A stretch of DNA of 64,000 nt from Pseudomonas sp. CC6-YY-74 (lineage in GTDB: Bacteria > Pseudomonadota > Gammaproteobacteria > Pseudomonadales > Pseudomonadaceae): contig NZ_CP019947.1 of assembly GCF_002025205.1 (NCBI RefSeq), forward strand, positions 3,758,001 to 3,822,000, given 5' to 3'. The position numbers and the translations under genes were made by a program. The notes beneath the pieces were generated by a model. The model ran no database searches and was not told where the DNA came from. It saw nothing but the letters and a program-made list of their open reading frames with translations. Positions 51,252 through 60,756 of the stretch are shown piece by piece. Each line of letters opens with the position of its first letter. The first letter of the stretch is position 1.

Positions 51252-51605
51252 CTACACCAGCACCTGGCGGGTGCTGGCGATCAGGTGGTGCACCTGCTGT
51301 TCGACCTGCGCCTCGATTGGCGTCTCCGGCCCTCGCCCATGCGGACAGGGCAGGCTTTTGCTCGTGCCGAACAGGCGACAGATCAACGGCCGCTGGTCGT
51401 AGACCTCGCAGCCCTGCGGGCCGAGGTGCACGCAATCCAGTTCAGCCAACGCGGCGTCATGCGCGGCGTCGCTTTTCACCGGCAGACGGGCCATTTCCTC
51501 GGACGAGGCGGTGACCGGCCCACAACAGTCGTGACAGCCGGGCACGCAGGCGAAACTGGGAATCTGCAAACGCAACTGGTCAATCTTGCGGCTGGTACAA
51601 CTCAT
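51252..51605 (-). CDS. YkgJ family cysteine-cluster protein
   Basis: A 117-residue protein with the CxxxCxxCC pattern (CVPGCHDCC near residues 20-28), a second Cys at GCEVYDQRPLICRLFG near 65-80, and a last Cys in SLPCPHG. This is the metal-binding CxxCxxxxC-type domain of YkgJ proteins. Its role is unknown. Confidence 0.88.
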   Translation of the reverse strand: MSCTSRKIDQLRLQIPSFACVPGCHDCCGPVTASSEEMARLPVKSDAAHDAALAELDCVHLGPQGCEVYDQRPLICRLFGTSKSLPCPHGRGPETPIEAQVEQQVHHLIASTRQVLV

Positions 51606-51780
51606 CGGTAGTGTCCTGGGGAAATCCCGCGCATCTTAACCCCGCCTGCGGCTATTCGCGGCAGATCACCCGGATTAACCGACGGAAAACTGCTTTTTTG
51701 CACCGTCCCACTTGGCGGCAAGCAAAGTCCGCGCTTATCCTGCGTAAAAATTTCCAAACACCACAATCAGGATTTCACAC

Positions 51781-53094
51781 ATGAACGCCCGCGTTCACCA
51801 ACCGGTCCACAACACCCAGCACGCCGCCTCCTACTACGCCGCCAGCGTCAACCGGCAACTGGCCTACCCGCCGCTGCACGGGGAGCTCAGCGCCGACGTG
51901 TGCATTGTCGGCGGCGGTTTTTCCGGGCTGAACACCGCCATCGAACTGGCGCAGAAAGGCTTCTCGGTGGTGCTGCTGGAGGCGCACAAGATCGGCTGGG
52001 GCGCCAGCGGGCGCAACGGCGGCCAGCTGATTCGCGGGGTTGGCCATGACGTCGGGCAGTTCGAATCGGTAATCGGCGCAGAGGGTGTGCGCGAACTCAA
52101 GCTGATGGGCCTGGAGGCGGTGGAGATCGTCCGCCGCCGGGTCGCGCAGTTCAATATCGACTGCGACCTGACCTGGGGCTATTGCGACCTGGCGAACAAG
52201 CCCGCTCATCTCGACGGCTTCGCCGCCGACCTGGCGGAGCTGAAAAGCCTCGGCTATCGCCATGAACTGCGCCTGTTACAGCCGGAGCAGATGCATGAGG
52301 TGGTCGGCTCAAACCGCTACGTCGGCGGCATGATCGACATGGGTTCCGGCCACCTGCACCCGCTCAACCTGGCGCTGGGCGAAGCCGCTGCCGCGCAAGC
52401 GCTGGGCGTGCAGCTGTTCGAAGACTCCACCGTCACGCGCATCGACTACGGCACGCAGGTCAAGGTGCACACCGCCCAAGGCGTGGTGCGCGCAGCCAAT
52501 CTGGTGCTCGGCTGCAACGCCTACCTGGGCGCGCTGAACCCCACTCTGGGCGGCAAGGTGCTGCCGGCCGGTAGCTACGTGATCGCCACCGAGCCGCTGT
52601 CCGAGGCCGAAGCCCACGCGATCATTCCGCAGAACATGGCACTCTGTGACCAGCGTGTGGCCCTCGACTACTATCGCCTGTCCGCCGATCGACGCCTGCT
52701 GTTCGGGGGAGCCTGCCATTACTCCGGACGCGACCCGGCGGACATCGCCGGCTACATGCGGCCGAAAATGCTGGCCGTCTTTCCCCACCTGCAGGACGTG
52801 CAGATCGACTACCAGTGGGGCGGGATGATCGGCATCGGCGCCAACCGCCTGCCGCAGATCGGTCGGCTCAACAATCAGCCCAACGTCTACTATGCCCAGG
52901 CTTACTCCGGCCACGGGGTCAACGCCACCCACCTGGCCGGCAAACTGCTGGCCGAGGCCATCGCCGGCCAAGCCAGCCACGGCTTCGACCTGTTCGCCCA
53001 GGTGCCGCACATGACCTTCCCCGGCGGCCAGCACCTGCGTTCGCCGTTGCTGGCTCTGGGCATGCTCTGGCACCGCCTCAAGGAACTGATCTGA
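51781..53094 (+). CDS. Gamma-glutamylpolyamine oxidase (PauB/PuuB-like FAD oxidoreductase)
   Basis: A 437-residue DAO-family flavoprotein. The dinucleotide fold VCIVGGGFSGLNTAIELAQKG is near residues 40-60, with LEAHKIGWGASGRNGGQ near 70-86, and the C-terminal AYSGHGVNATHLAGKLLAEAI. It likely oxidises gamma-glutamylated putrescine or longer amines, as PauB4 does at the same locus in P. aeruginosa. KauB downstream would take the aldehyde. PauR would be the expected repressor. Confidence 0.87.
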   Translation: MNARVHQPVHNTQHAASYYAASVNRQLAYPPLHGELSADVCIVGGGFSGLNTAIELAQKGFSVVLLEAHKIGWGASGRNGGQLIRGVGHDVGQFESVIGAEGVRELKLMGLEAVEIVRRRVAQFNIDCDLTWGYCDLANKPAHLDGFAADLAELKSLGYRHELRLLQPEQMHEVVGSNRYVGGMIDMGSGHLHPLNLALGEAAAAQALGVQLFEDSTVTRIDYGTQVKVHTAQGVVRAANLVLGCNAYLGALNPTLGGKVLPAGSYVIATEPLSEAEAHAIIPQNMALCDQRVALDYYRLSADRRLLFGGACHYSGRDPADIAGYMRPKMLAVFPHLQDVQIDYQWGGMIGIGANRLPQIGRLNNQPNVYYAQAYSGHGVNATHLAGKLLAEAIAGQASHGFDLFAQVPHMTFPGGQHLRSPLLALGMLWHRLKELI

Positions 53095-53115
53095 GCTGAT
53101 CCAGCGGCCGGCTGT

Positions 53116-53361
53116 TCAGAGTGTCCAGAACGGTCGCAACGCCTCGTTAAGCGCCTGCTCGCGAGTAATGCCGATGTCCTTGAGTTGCGCGGCATTCAGC
53201 TCGAGCAACGCTCGGCGGGTGATCAACCGCCGCCAGAATGCCTGCCAGCGCGTCGCGCCTGGCGCGCTGCCCCACCGGCGGCTGTCTGCCAGCTGCGGCC
53301 GGCCGTCACTCGACAATTCCTGCTGACGCAACGCCAACCGTACATCACTGAGCCCATTCAT
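53116..53361 (-). CDS. DUF1127 small protein
   Basis: An 81-residue basic protein whose C-half carries DUF1127 features: WRRLITRRALLELNAAQLKDIGITREQALNEALRPFW. Such arginine-rich domains act in RNA binding and metabolism in alphaproteobacteria. It is convergent with the oxidase gene. ATG 53361 was chosen, as upstream codons lack a ribosome site. Confidence 0.85.
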   Translation of the reverse strand: MNGLSDVRLALRQQELSSDGRPQLADSRRWGSAPGATRWQAFWRRLITRRALLELNAAQLKDIGITREQALNEALRPFWTL

Positions 53362-53540
53362 CTCGTTCTCCTGCCCGAAAGCGCATTGGAGCTCATGATG
53401 AACGCCGGACAAAAAGCAGGACAGATGCAAAAATATCTTATTAAATACATACAGATTAGGTTTAAAAGCCTCTGAATCGTCGATTCATGCGCAATCTGTA
53501 CTGTTTATTCAGTTAGCGACAAAATATCAGGGCAACTGTC

Positions 53541-54965
53541 ATGACCCTCTACGTCAACCTGGCCGAGCAGCTCGGCGCGCGCATCGAGCAAGGCCTGTAC
53601 CGTCCAGGCGACCGCCTGCCCTCGGTGCGCGCCCTCAGCCTTGAGCACGGCGTCAGCCTGAGCACGGTGCAACAGGCCTATCGCCACCTGGAAGACCGGG
53701 GCCTGGCCACACCGCGGCCGAAGTCCGGCTATTTCGTCCCACTGGCGCGCGAAAAACCGGCGCTGCCGATGGTCAGCCGTACGGCGCAACGGCCGGTAGA
53801 CGTATCACAATGGGATCAGGTACTCGAGCTGATCAGCCTGTCGCCCAGCCGCAGCGATATGCTCCAACTGGGCCGTGGCCGCCCGGATGTCAGCAGCCCG
53901 ACGCTCAAACCCCTGCTGCGCTCGCTTTCCCGCCTGGGCCGCAGACAGGACCTGAACAGCCTCACCTACGGCTGCATTTATGGTGACCAGGGCCTGCGCG
54001 AGCAGGTCTCGCGACTGATGCTCGATTCCGGCTGCCAGATTCCCTATCAGGACATCGTGATCACCACGGGTTGCCACGAAGCGTTATCCGCAGCGATCCG
54101 CGCGACCTGCCAACCCGGCGACATAGTCGCGGTGGACTCGCCGAGTTTCCACGGCGTCATGCAGGCGTTGAAAGGGTTCGGCATGAAGGCCCTGGAGTTG
54201 CCCACCGACCCGCTCACCGGGATCAGCCTGGAAGCCCTGGAGCTAGCTCTCGAACAATGGCCGATCAAAGCCATACAGTTGACGCCGACCTGCAACAACC
54301 CGCTCGGTTACATCATGCCGGACGCCAACAAACGTGCCCTGCTCGCCCTGGCGCAACGCTACGACGTGGCAATCATCGAGGACGACGTCTACGGTGAGCT
54401 GACCTACAGCTACCCGCGCCCGCGCACCATCAAGTCCTATGACGAAGACGGCCGCGTGCTGCTCTGCAGCTCTTTTTCCAAGACCTTGGCGCCCGGCCTG
54501 CGCATCGGCTGGATCGCCCCCGGGCGCTACCTGGATCGCGTGCTGCACATGAAATACATGGGCACCGGCAGCACCGCGCAGCTGCCGCAACTGGCCCTGG
54601 CGGAATACATCGAGGCCGGCCACTACGAGCCGCACTTGCGGCGCATGCGCAGCCAGTACGCCCGCGGCCTGGAGCAGATGGTCGACTGGGTCAGTCGTTA
54701 TTTTCCGTCCGGCACGCGGGTCAGCCGGCCCCAGGGTAGCTTCATGCTCTGGGTCGAGCTGGACCCGGGATTCGACAGCCAACGGCTGAACCGCGAACTG
54801 CAACCGCACAGGGTACAAATCGCCCCGGGCAGCATCTTTTCCGCCGCCGGCAAATACCGCAACTGCCTGCGCCTGAACTACGCGGCCAAGCCCAGTACGG
54901 AAATCGAACAAGCGGTGCGCCGGGTCGGCCAGAGCGTCGCCGAGCTACTGGCGGAGCTGGGCTAG
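53541..54965 (+). CDS. MocR/GntR family PLP-dependent regulator
   Basis: A 474-residue fusion of an N-terminal GntR winged helix (RPGDRLPSVRALSLEHGVSLSTVQQAYRHLEDRGL, about 18-52) and a type I aminotransferase domain. The latter has the PLP Lys in SFSKTLAPGLRIGW near 317-330 and the Asp/Tyr of EDDVYGELTY near 279-288. MocR proteins regulate amino-acid or vitamin B6 genes. It overlaps the convergent MFS gene by 4 bp. Confidence 0.92.
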   Translation: MTLYVNLAEQLGARIEQGLYRPGDRLPSVRALSLEHGVSLSTVQQAYRHLEDRGLATPRPKSGYFVPLAREKPALPMVSRTAQRPVDVSQWDQVLELISLSPSRSDMLQLGRGRPDVSSPTLKPLLRSLSRLGRRQDLNSLTYGCIYGDQGLREQVSRLMLDSGCQIPYQDIVITTGCHEALSAAIRATCQPGDIVAVDSPSFHGVMQALKGFGMKALELPTDPLTGISLEALELALEQWPIKAIQLTPTCNNPLGYIMPDANKRALLALAQRYDVAIIEDDVYGELTYSYPRPRTIKSYDEDGRVLLCSSFSKTLAPGLRIGWIAPGRYLDRVLHMKYMGTGSTAQLPQLALAEYIEAGHYEPHLRRMRSQYARGLEQMVDWVSRYFPSGTRVSRPQGSFMLWVELDPGFDSQRLNRELQPHRVQIAPGSIFSAAGKYRNCLRLNYAAKPSTEIEQAVRRVGQSVAELLAELG

Positions 54966-56125
54966 TCGCTGCGCGCCGGCGCAGCCACACCAAACTGGTC
55001 ATCAGCGCCCTGACCGCGCCAGGCCAGCACCACGAACACGGCGGCGCCCAACGCCATCAACAGCGGCAGCGCGTGACCGCTGACCCACTGACCACCCGCG
55101 CCGGTGGCCAGCGGACCGATCAGGCAACCGATGCCCCAGAGTTGCGCCACGTGGGCATTGGCGCGTACCAGCTCATCGTCACGGTAACGTTCGCCGATCA
55201 GGATCAGCGACAGGGTGAACAGCCCGCCGGCGCTGGCGCCGAACAGCACCAGCAGCGGCCAGATCAGCGACGTGTGCAGCAACCATGGAATCGCCAGACT
55301 GGCGCACAGCAGAATCACCCCGCACCCGCGGAACAGGGTGCGCCGCGACATGCGGTCCGCCAGCAGACCGATCGGCAGTTGCAGGGCGGCGTCGCCGACC
55401 ACCACCACGCTGACCATGAACAGCGCCACCTCCTGGCTGAAACCCTGACGCAGGCCGTAGATTGGCAACAGCGTCAGCATCATGGCCTCGAACGCGGCGA
55501 ACAGCATCACCGCCCAGGCGATGGCCGGCAGCTTGCGGCAGAATGCCGGCAGGCCACGCCCCGAGGCACTATAGCCGTCCACCCGAGGGGCACCCGTGCG
55601 CCCCAGCAGGATCAACGAACCGCCGATCAGCAGGCCAACGCCCGCCCAGAAGCCCAGGTCGGTGCTGGTGCCCAACGCGCTCAGCAGCAGCGGTCCACAC
55701 AGTTGACTCAACGCATAGCCGGTGCCGTACAGGGCGACCAACCGGCCGCGCCACTTCTCCACGGCCAGTTGGTTGATCCAGCTTTCGCCGAGGATGAACA
55801 CCACGGTCAGCGCCATGCCGATCAGCAGGCGCAACAGCAGCCACACCGCATAGCTCTGCATCAGCGCCAGCAGCCCCACGGACAGGGCGCCGACCAGCAG
55901 GCACAGCTGCATCAGCCGAGTGGTACCGAAGTACGCCGCCAACCGGCCAGCCAGGGACGCGCCGAGCAAGATACCCACCGCCGGAGTCGCCGCCATCACG
56001 CCGATGGCGAAGGTGTCGTAGCCCCAACTCTCCAGGCGTAGCGACACCAGCGGCATGGTCACCCCGAGGGCCAGCCCGATGCTGATGACCGCCGAACAGA
56101 CCGCGAAATAGGTACCCCAACGCAT
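54962..56125 (-). CDS. MFS transporter
   Basis: A 387-residue, 12-helix permease of the YfkF/YcaD group. The motif-A-like segment ADRMSRRTLFRG lies near 260-271, and FILGESWINQLAVEKWRGRLVALYGTGYALSQL near 112-144 is typical of YcaD-like exporters. The substrate is unknown. Convergent with the MocR gene. Confidence 0.9.
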   Translation of the reverse strand: MRWGTYFAVCSAVISIGLALGVTMPLVSLRLESWGYDTFAIGVMAATPAVGILLGASLAGRLAAYFGTTRLMQLCLLVGALSVGLLALMQSYAVWLLLRLLIGMALTVVFILGESWINQLAVEKWRGRLVALYGTGYALSQLCGPLLLSALGTSTDLGFWAGVGLLIGGSLILLGRTGAPRVDGYSASGRGLPAFCRKLPAIAWAVMLFAAFEAMMLTLLPIYGLRQGFSQEVALFMVSVVVVGDAALQLPIGLLADRMSRRTLFRGCGVILLCASLAIPWLLHTSLIWPLLVLFGASAGGLFTLSLILIGERYRDDELVRANAHVAQLWGIGCLIGPLATGAGGQWVSGHALPLLMALGAAVFVVLAWRGQGADDQFGVAAPARSD

Positions 56126-56163
56126 TGCCAGACTCCTTTATGTCGTGGCCATTCAAAACAAAA

Positions 56164-56192
56164 CGGCCGGGTTTCCCAAGGAAACCCGGCCG
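56164..56192 (-). terminator. Terminator after kauB, before the MFS gene
   Basis: A perfect 13-bp stem CGGCCGGGTTTCC / GGAAACCCGGCCG with a 3-nt loop, followed on the minus strand by TTTTGTTTTG. Confidence 0.9.
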
Positions 56193-56254
56193 CAGGTTTG
56201 GCTCATGAAGAGCCGGCCCCGAAGGGCGGACCTATCCAGCACCGCGACCTGCAG

Positions 56255-56332
56255 GGTGGACCGGGCGATAATCCGCTTCAGCCCACCACACGCTCGTCGG
56301 TACCTCTTGCTCGCGGTGGGCTAAAGCCCAGC
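56255..56332. repeat. REP-type repeat between kauB and the terminator
   Basis: It contains AGGGTGGACCGGGCGATAAT then CCGCTTCAGCCCACC, and GCGGTGGGCTAAAGCCC facing it. This resembles the common GGTGGGCTNAAGCCCACC bacterial repeats. No ORF is seen here. Confidence 0.6.
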
Positions 56333-56343
56333 CTAGGTAGCGG

Positions 56344-57837
56344 TTACAGCTTGATCCAGGTGGCTTTCAATTCGGTGTACTTGTCGAAGGCGTGCAGCGA
56401 TTTGTCGCGGCCGTTGCCGGACTGCTTGAAGCCGCCGAATGGCGCGGTCATGTCGCCGCCGTCGTACTGGTTGACCCACACGCTGCCGGCGCGCAGCGCC
56501 TTGGCGGTCAGATGGGCCTTCGACAGGTTGCTGGTCCACACCGCCGCCGCCAGACCATAAGGTGTGTCGTTGGCGATGGCCACGGCTTCTTCCGCCGAAT
56601 CGAAGCCGATCACCGAGAGCACCGGACCGAAGATTTCCTCGCGGGCGATGCGCATGGCATTGCTCACGCCATCGAAAATGGTCGGCTCGACATAGGTGCC
56701 GCCGGTTTCTTCCATCACCCGCTTGCCGCCAGCCACCAGCTTGGCGCCCTCGTCGTGACCGGACTGGATATAGCTCAGCACGTTATTCATCTGAGTGCTG
56801 TCGACCAGCGCGCCGACATTGGTCGCCGGATCCAGCGGGTTACCCGGTTTCCAGGTTTTGATCGCCGCGACCACCATCGGCACGAACTTGTCCTTGATCG
56901 AGTTCTCCACCAGCAGGCGCGAGCCGGCGGTGCAGACTTCGCCCTGATTGAAGGCGATGGCGCCGGCGGCGGCTTCGGCGGCAGCCTGCAAATCCGGGGC
57001 ATCGGCGAAGACGATGTTCGGGCTCTTGCCGCCGGCTTCCAGCCAGACGCGCTTCATGTTCGACTCACCGGCGTAAATCATCAGTTGCTTGGCGATCTTG
57101 GTCGAACCGGTGAACACCAGGGTATCGACGTCCATGTGCAGGGCCAGGGCCTTGCCCACGGTGTGGCCGTAACCCGGCAGCACGTTGAACACGCCGGCCG
57201 GAATCCCGGCCTCGATGGCCAGTTGGGCCAGGCGGATACCGGTCAGCGGCGACTTCTCGGAGGGCTTGAGGATCACCGAATTGCCGGTGGACAGCGCCGG
57301 GCCGAGCTTCCAACAGCTCATCAGCAGGGGGAAGTTCCACGGCACGATGGCCGCGACCACGCCGATCGGCTCGCGAGTCACCAAGCCCAGCTGGTCATGA
57401 GGCGTGGCAGCTACTTCGTCGTAAATCTTGTCGATCGCCTCGCCGCTCCAGCGGATCGCGTTGGCCGCACTGGAGACGTCGATGCCCAGGGCGTCGCTGA
57501 TCGGCTTGCCCATGTCGAGGGTTTCCAGCAGCGCCAGCTCTTCGCCGTGCTGGTCGATCAGCTCGGCGAAACGAATCATCACGGCCTTGCGCGCAACCGG
57601 CGCCAGGCGTGACCAGACGCCGGCATTAAAGGTACTGCGGGCGTCCTGCACCGCCAATTCGGCATCGGCCAGGTCACAACTGGCGACCTCTACCAGCATG
57701 CGCCCGTCCACCGGGCTGATGCACTCGAAGGTCGCGCCGGACGCTGCCGCGCAGTATTCACCGTGAATAAAGGCACGGCCTTCGATTTTCAGGGTATTGG
57801 CGCGCTGTTCCCAGTCGTCGCGAGTCAGGCTAGTCAT
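56344..57837 (-). CDS. kauB: KauB/PauC aldehyde dehydrogenase
   Basis: A 497-residue NAD(P) aldehyde dehydrogenase. The catalytic Glu lies in VWLEAGGKSPN near residue 263-273 and the nucleophile Cys in FNQGEVCTAGSRLLV near 302 (Cys). Position and length match P. aeruginosa KauB/PauC, which oxidises 4-guanidinobutyraldehyde and gamma-glutamyl-aminoaldehydes. It is divergent from the transaminase with about 220 bp between starts, probably a shared PauR-controlled region. Confidence 0.9.
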   Translation of the reverse strand: MTSLTRDDWEQRANTLKIEGRAFIHGEYCAAASGATFECISPVDGRMLVEVASCDLADAELAVQDARSTFNAGVWSRLAPVARKAVMIRFAELIDQHGEELALLETLDMGKPISDALGIDVSSAANAIRWSGEAIDKIYDEVAATPHDQLGLVTREPIGVVAAIVPWNFPLLMSCWKLGPALSTGNSVILKPSEKSPLTGIRLAQLAIEAGIPAGVFNVLPGYGHTVGKALALHMDVDTLVFTGSTKIAKQLMIYAGESNMKRVWLEAGGKSPNIVFADAPDLQAAAEAAAGAIAFNQGEVCTAGSRLLVENSIKDKFVPMVVAAIKTWKPGNPLDPATNVGALVDSTQMNNVLSYIQSGHDEGAKLVAGGKRVMEETGGTYVEPTIFDGVSNAMRIAREEIFGPVLSVIGFDSAEEAVAIANDTPYGLAAAVWTSNLSKAHLTAKALRAGSVWVNQYDGGDMTAPFGGFKQSGNGRDKSLHAFDKYTELKATWIKL

Positions 57838-58058
57838 TCGAGCATCCTCTATCGGTAAAAAGTGCCGCGGAGTCGGCGCGCGCACTGTCAATAATTCTGC
57901 AAGGCCTCTAAGGGCCAAATCCTGCGGACAACACTAAACCAGAGGGCTGCACCTTTTCAATATTTTTTACAAAGAGCGGCAAACCCCCTTGTCATGTTCG
58001 TTTTATTAAACATAGACTGCGCGAAATCACCCCCTGCCCCCTTTCCTCGCGCGTCCGG

Positions 58059-59405
58059 ATGACCAGTATGACAACCGAAAACAGCTCTCAACCGAACAGA
58101 AAAACCAACAGCCTCGACGATTTCTGGATGCCGTTCACCGCCAATCGTCAATTCAAGGCCAAGCCGCGCCTGCTGGAAAGCGCCGAAGGCATGTACTTCA
58201 CCACCGACGACGGCCGCAACGTATTAGACGGCACCGCCGGACTTTGGTGCTGCAATGCCGGTCACGGCCGTCGGGAAATCACCGAGGCGGTGAGCAAGCA
58301 GATTGCCAAACTGGATTTTGCTCCGACCTTCCAGATGGGCCACCCGCTGCCCTTCGAGCTAGCCAGCCGGCTCGCCGAGATCGCCCCGCCCGGCCTGAAC
58401 AAGGTGTTCTTCACCAACTCCGGCTCGGAGTCGGTCGACACCGCGCTGAAGATCGCCCTGGCCTACCAACGTGCCATCGGGCAAAGCAGCCGTACCCGCC
58501 TGATCGGCCGCGAGCTGGGTTATCACGGCGTCGGTTTCGGTGGCATCTCGGTCGGCGGCATGCTCAACAACCGCCGCGCCTTCGCGCTGCAACTGCCCGG
58601 CGTCGACCACCTGCCGCACACCCTGGACATCCAGCGCAACGCGTTCAGTCGCGGCCTGCCGGAATTTGGTATCGACAAGGCCGACGAATTGGAACGCCTG
58701 GTAACCCTGCATGGCGCCGAGAACATCGCCGCCGTGATTGTCGAGCCGATGTCCGGCTCGGCCGGGGTGGTGCTACCGCCGGTGGGTTACCTGCAGCGCC
58801 TGCGCGAGATCACCCGCAAGCACGGCATCCTGCTGATCTTCGACGAAGTGATCAGCGGCTTCGGCCGCGTTGGTCAGGCCTTCGCCGCCCAGCGCTGGGG
58901 CGTCACCCCGGACCTCATCACCACGGCCAAGGGCCTGACCAACGGCGCCATTCCGATGGGCGCGGTATTGGTCGACGAGAAGGTCCATGACGCCTTTATG
59001 CAAGGCCCGGACGGCATCGAACTGTTCCACGGCTACACCTACTCCGGCCACCCGGTCGCCTGCGCCGCGGCCCTGGCGACTCTGGACATCTACCAGCGCG
59101 ACAGGTTGTTCGACCGCGCGATCGAGCTGGAAGGCTACTGGCAGGACGCCCTGCACAGCCTGCGCGACCTGCCCAACGTGATCGACATCCGCGCCATCGG
59201 CCTGGTCGGCGGCGTGCAACTGGCGCCGAGCGGCCAAGGCGCCGGCAAACGCGGCTACCAGGTATTCGAGCAGTGCTTCTATAACGACCTGATGGTGCGG
59301 GTAACCGGCGATACCCTGGCCATGTCGCCCCCGCTGATCGTGGAAAAGGCGCAGATTGACTCCCTGGTGGACAAACTCGCCGATTCGATCCGCCAAGCCA
59401 GCTAA
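58059..59405 (+). CDS. Class III omega-amino acid:pyruvate transaminase
   Basis: A 448-residue PLP enzyme. FWMPFTANRQFKAKPR near residue 22-37 is typical of beta-alanine:pyruvate transaminases, the cofactor site is FFTNSGSESVDTAL near 117-130, and the PLP Lys lies in TTAKGLTNGAIPMGAV near 291. The substrate may be beta-alanine or putrescine-derived aminoacids, consistent with kauB next door. ATG 58059 and ATG 58068 are both possible starts. Confidence 0.9.
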   Translation: MTSMTTENSSQPNRKTNSLDDFWMPFTANRQFKAKPRLLESAEGMYFTTDDGRNVLDGTAGLWCCNAGHGRREITEAVSKQIAKLDFAPTFQMGHPLPFELASRLAEIAPPGLNKVFFTNSGSESVDTALKIALAYQRAIGQSSRTRLIGRELGYHGVGFGGISVGGMLNNRRAFALQLPGVDHLPHTLDIQRNAFSRGLPEFGIDKADELERLVTLHGAENIAAVIVEPMSGSAGVVLPPVGYLQRLREITRKHGILLIFDEVISGFGRVGQAFAAQRWGVTPDLITTAKGLTNGAIPMGAVLVDEKVHDAFMQGPDGIELFHGYTYSGHPVACAAALATLDIYQRDRLFDRAIELEGYWQDALHSLRDLPNVIDIRAIGLVGGVQLAPSGQGAGKRGYQVFEQCFYNDLMVRVTGDTLAMSPPLIVEKAQIDSLVDKLADSIRQAS

Positions 59406-59428
59406 CCGCCCCGAACCGGAACCACGCC

Positions 59429-59797
59429 ATGACTATCGAACAGATCCTCGACTTCGCCCAAGCCAGCACCGCCGCCGCCGAGCACTACCGCCCGGCGCCG
59501 GAAAAAATCCTCAAGGGCGACCCCGAGCAAAACGTGTACAACCACTATGGCAGCCCGTGCGGCCAGTTCAACGCCGGCATCTGGGAGGGCGCGGTCGGCC
59601 AGTGGACGGTCAACTACAGCGAGCACGAATACTGCGAAATCCTCCAGGGCGTGTCCGTGCTGCGCGATCAGGACGGCAACGCCAAGACCGTGCGCACCGG
59701 CGACCGCTTCGTCATCCCCGCCGGCTTCTCCGGCACCTGGGAAGTGCTGGAAGCCTGCCGCAAGGTCTACGTGATCTTCGAACCAGCAGCGCACTGA
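59429..59797 (+). CDS. Cupin domain protein
   Basis: A 122-residue small protein with the DUF861-like cupin core: YSEHEYCEILQGVSVLRDQDG near 67-87 and TGDRFVIPAGFSGTWEVLE near 94-112. It lies 23 bp after the transaminase and shares its transcript. It may bind an amine or ureido ligand; the function is not known. Confidence 0.87.
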   Translation: MTIEQILDFAQASTAAAEHYRPAPEKILKGDPEQNVYNHYGSPCGQFNAGIWEGAVGQWTVNYSEHEYCEILQGVSVLRDQDGNAKTVRTGDRFVIPAGFSGTWEVLEACRKVYVIFEPAAH

Positions 59798-59823
59798 CCG
59801 GCTCTATTCATGCGTCACCCTTT

Positions 59824-59848
59824 AGCCCGCCGCGTGCGGGCTTTTTTT
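59824..59848 (+). terminator. Terminator of the transaminase/cupin operon
   Basis: Stem AGCCCGC / GCGGGCT (59824-59830 with 59836-59842), 5-nt loop, then a run of seven T. Confidence 0.92.
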
Positions 59849-59954
59849 CGCCCATGCAGCGGTATGCCTGGCATCCAGCGGCGCGTGTGACCGCAGCGAC
59901 TTGCCCGTGAATGGGCAACCACCGAACGTGCGCCCCAGCTAAATCGCATGCATG

Positions 59955-59983
59955 AAAAAGCCCGCCATAAGGCGGGCTTTTTC
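59955..59983 (-). terminator. Terminator of rpmB-rpmG (bidirectional)
   Basis: Stem GCCCGCC / GGCGGGC (59960-59966 with 59971-59977) with A-run and T-run on either side, 19 bp after the rpmG stop. Confidence 0.9.
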
Positions 59984-60001
59984 GACAAGAGCCGGGATCA
60001 A

Positions 60002-60157
60002 TTACTTGATCTTGGCTTCCTTGTAGTTCACGTGCTTACGTACAACCGGATCGAATTTTTTAATTTCGAGTTTGTCCGGGGTGGTGCGTTTGTTCTTGTC
60101 GGTGGTGTAGAAGTGGCCGGTACCGGCACTGGACACCAAACGGATCAATTCGCGCAT
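60002..60157 (-). CDS. rpmG: 50S ribosomal protein L33
   Basis: A 51-residue protein beginning MRELIRLVSSAGTGHFYTT and ending VRKHVNYKEAKIK, typical of bacterial L33. It is the zinc-free (C-minus) type, lacking the two CxxC pairs. It lies 10 bp after rpmB on the same strand, the standard rpmBG pair. It was too short for an automatic ORF cut-off. Confidence 0.96.
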   Translation of the reverse strand: MRELIRLVSSAGTGHFYTTDKNKRTTPDKLEIKKFDPVVRKHVNYKEAKIK

Positions 60158-60167
60158 GAGTTACTCC

Positions 60168-60404
60168 TTAAACCTTTTCGCCGCGAGCACGCAGCTCGGA
60201 CAGAACGACGTCAATACCACGCTTGTCGATGCAACGCATGCCCTTGGCAGAGACGCGCAGACGCACGAAACGGTTCTCAGACTCGACCCAGAAGCGGTGA
60301 TGCTGCAGGTTCGGCAGGAAACGACGACGGGTTTTGTTGTGTGCGTGGGAAACGTTGTTCCCAGTTACCGGACCCTTACCGGTAACTTGACAGACTTTCG
60401 ACAT
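60168..60404 (-). CDS. rpmB: 50S ribosomal protein L28
   Basis: A 78-residue protein with the classical start MSKVCQVTGKGPVTGNNVSHAHNKTRRRFLPNL and C-terminal RVSAKGMRCIDKRGID. Only one Cys pair position is kept, the zinc-free type. It leads rpmBG; its promoter lies in 60405-60600. Confidence 0.96.
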   Translation of the reverse strand: MSKVCQVTGKGPVTGNNVSHAHNKTRRRFLPNLQHHRFWVESENRFVRLRVSAKGMRCIDKRGIDVVLSELRARGEKV

Positions 60405-60756
60405 GCCTCAGCCCTCTAAAACCACATGCCCAACCCGGCATGGGTTGGCCGCTTAACTTGAATGTCACTGGCGCTCGGCGCCGCGTATCTCGAGGGTCTT
60501 ACCAGCTGCACAGCAAAGCGCAAGTACCGGGCCCCTACAAAAGAGCGCTGCTTTATACCAGAAAGCCCAGAGTGCAACAAGGCTAAACACACTTTTCAGC
60601 CCCCGCGTATGCCGCGAAACATCGGCCTCCAGGCCGCCAGCACCGGCACCCTACCGCTCGTCGACAAGTCTACTGTTCTGCCACCGCATTATGCTCTAGG
60701 GTGAAACCTTTGTCGGCGTGCCGATGGGCGCGCACCGCATTATCAAGGAGTTTGTC
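60405..60756. other. 352-bp divergent region rpmB / binding-protein gene
   Basis: No gene is seen. The left part must hold the rpmB promoter, and AAGGAG at 60745 is the ribosome site of the binding-protein gene. No strong repeat or palindrome is visible. Confidence 0.5.

Noticed and set aside
60405..60756. Small gene upstream of the binding-protein gene
   Set aside because: The 80-codon plus frame at 60462 has no family features and overlaps the rpmB promoter region.
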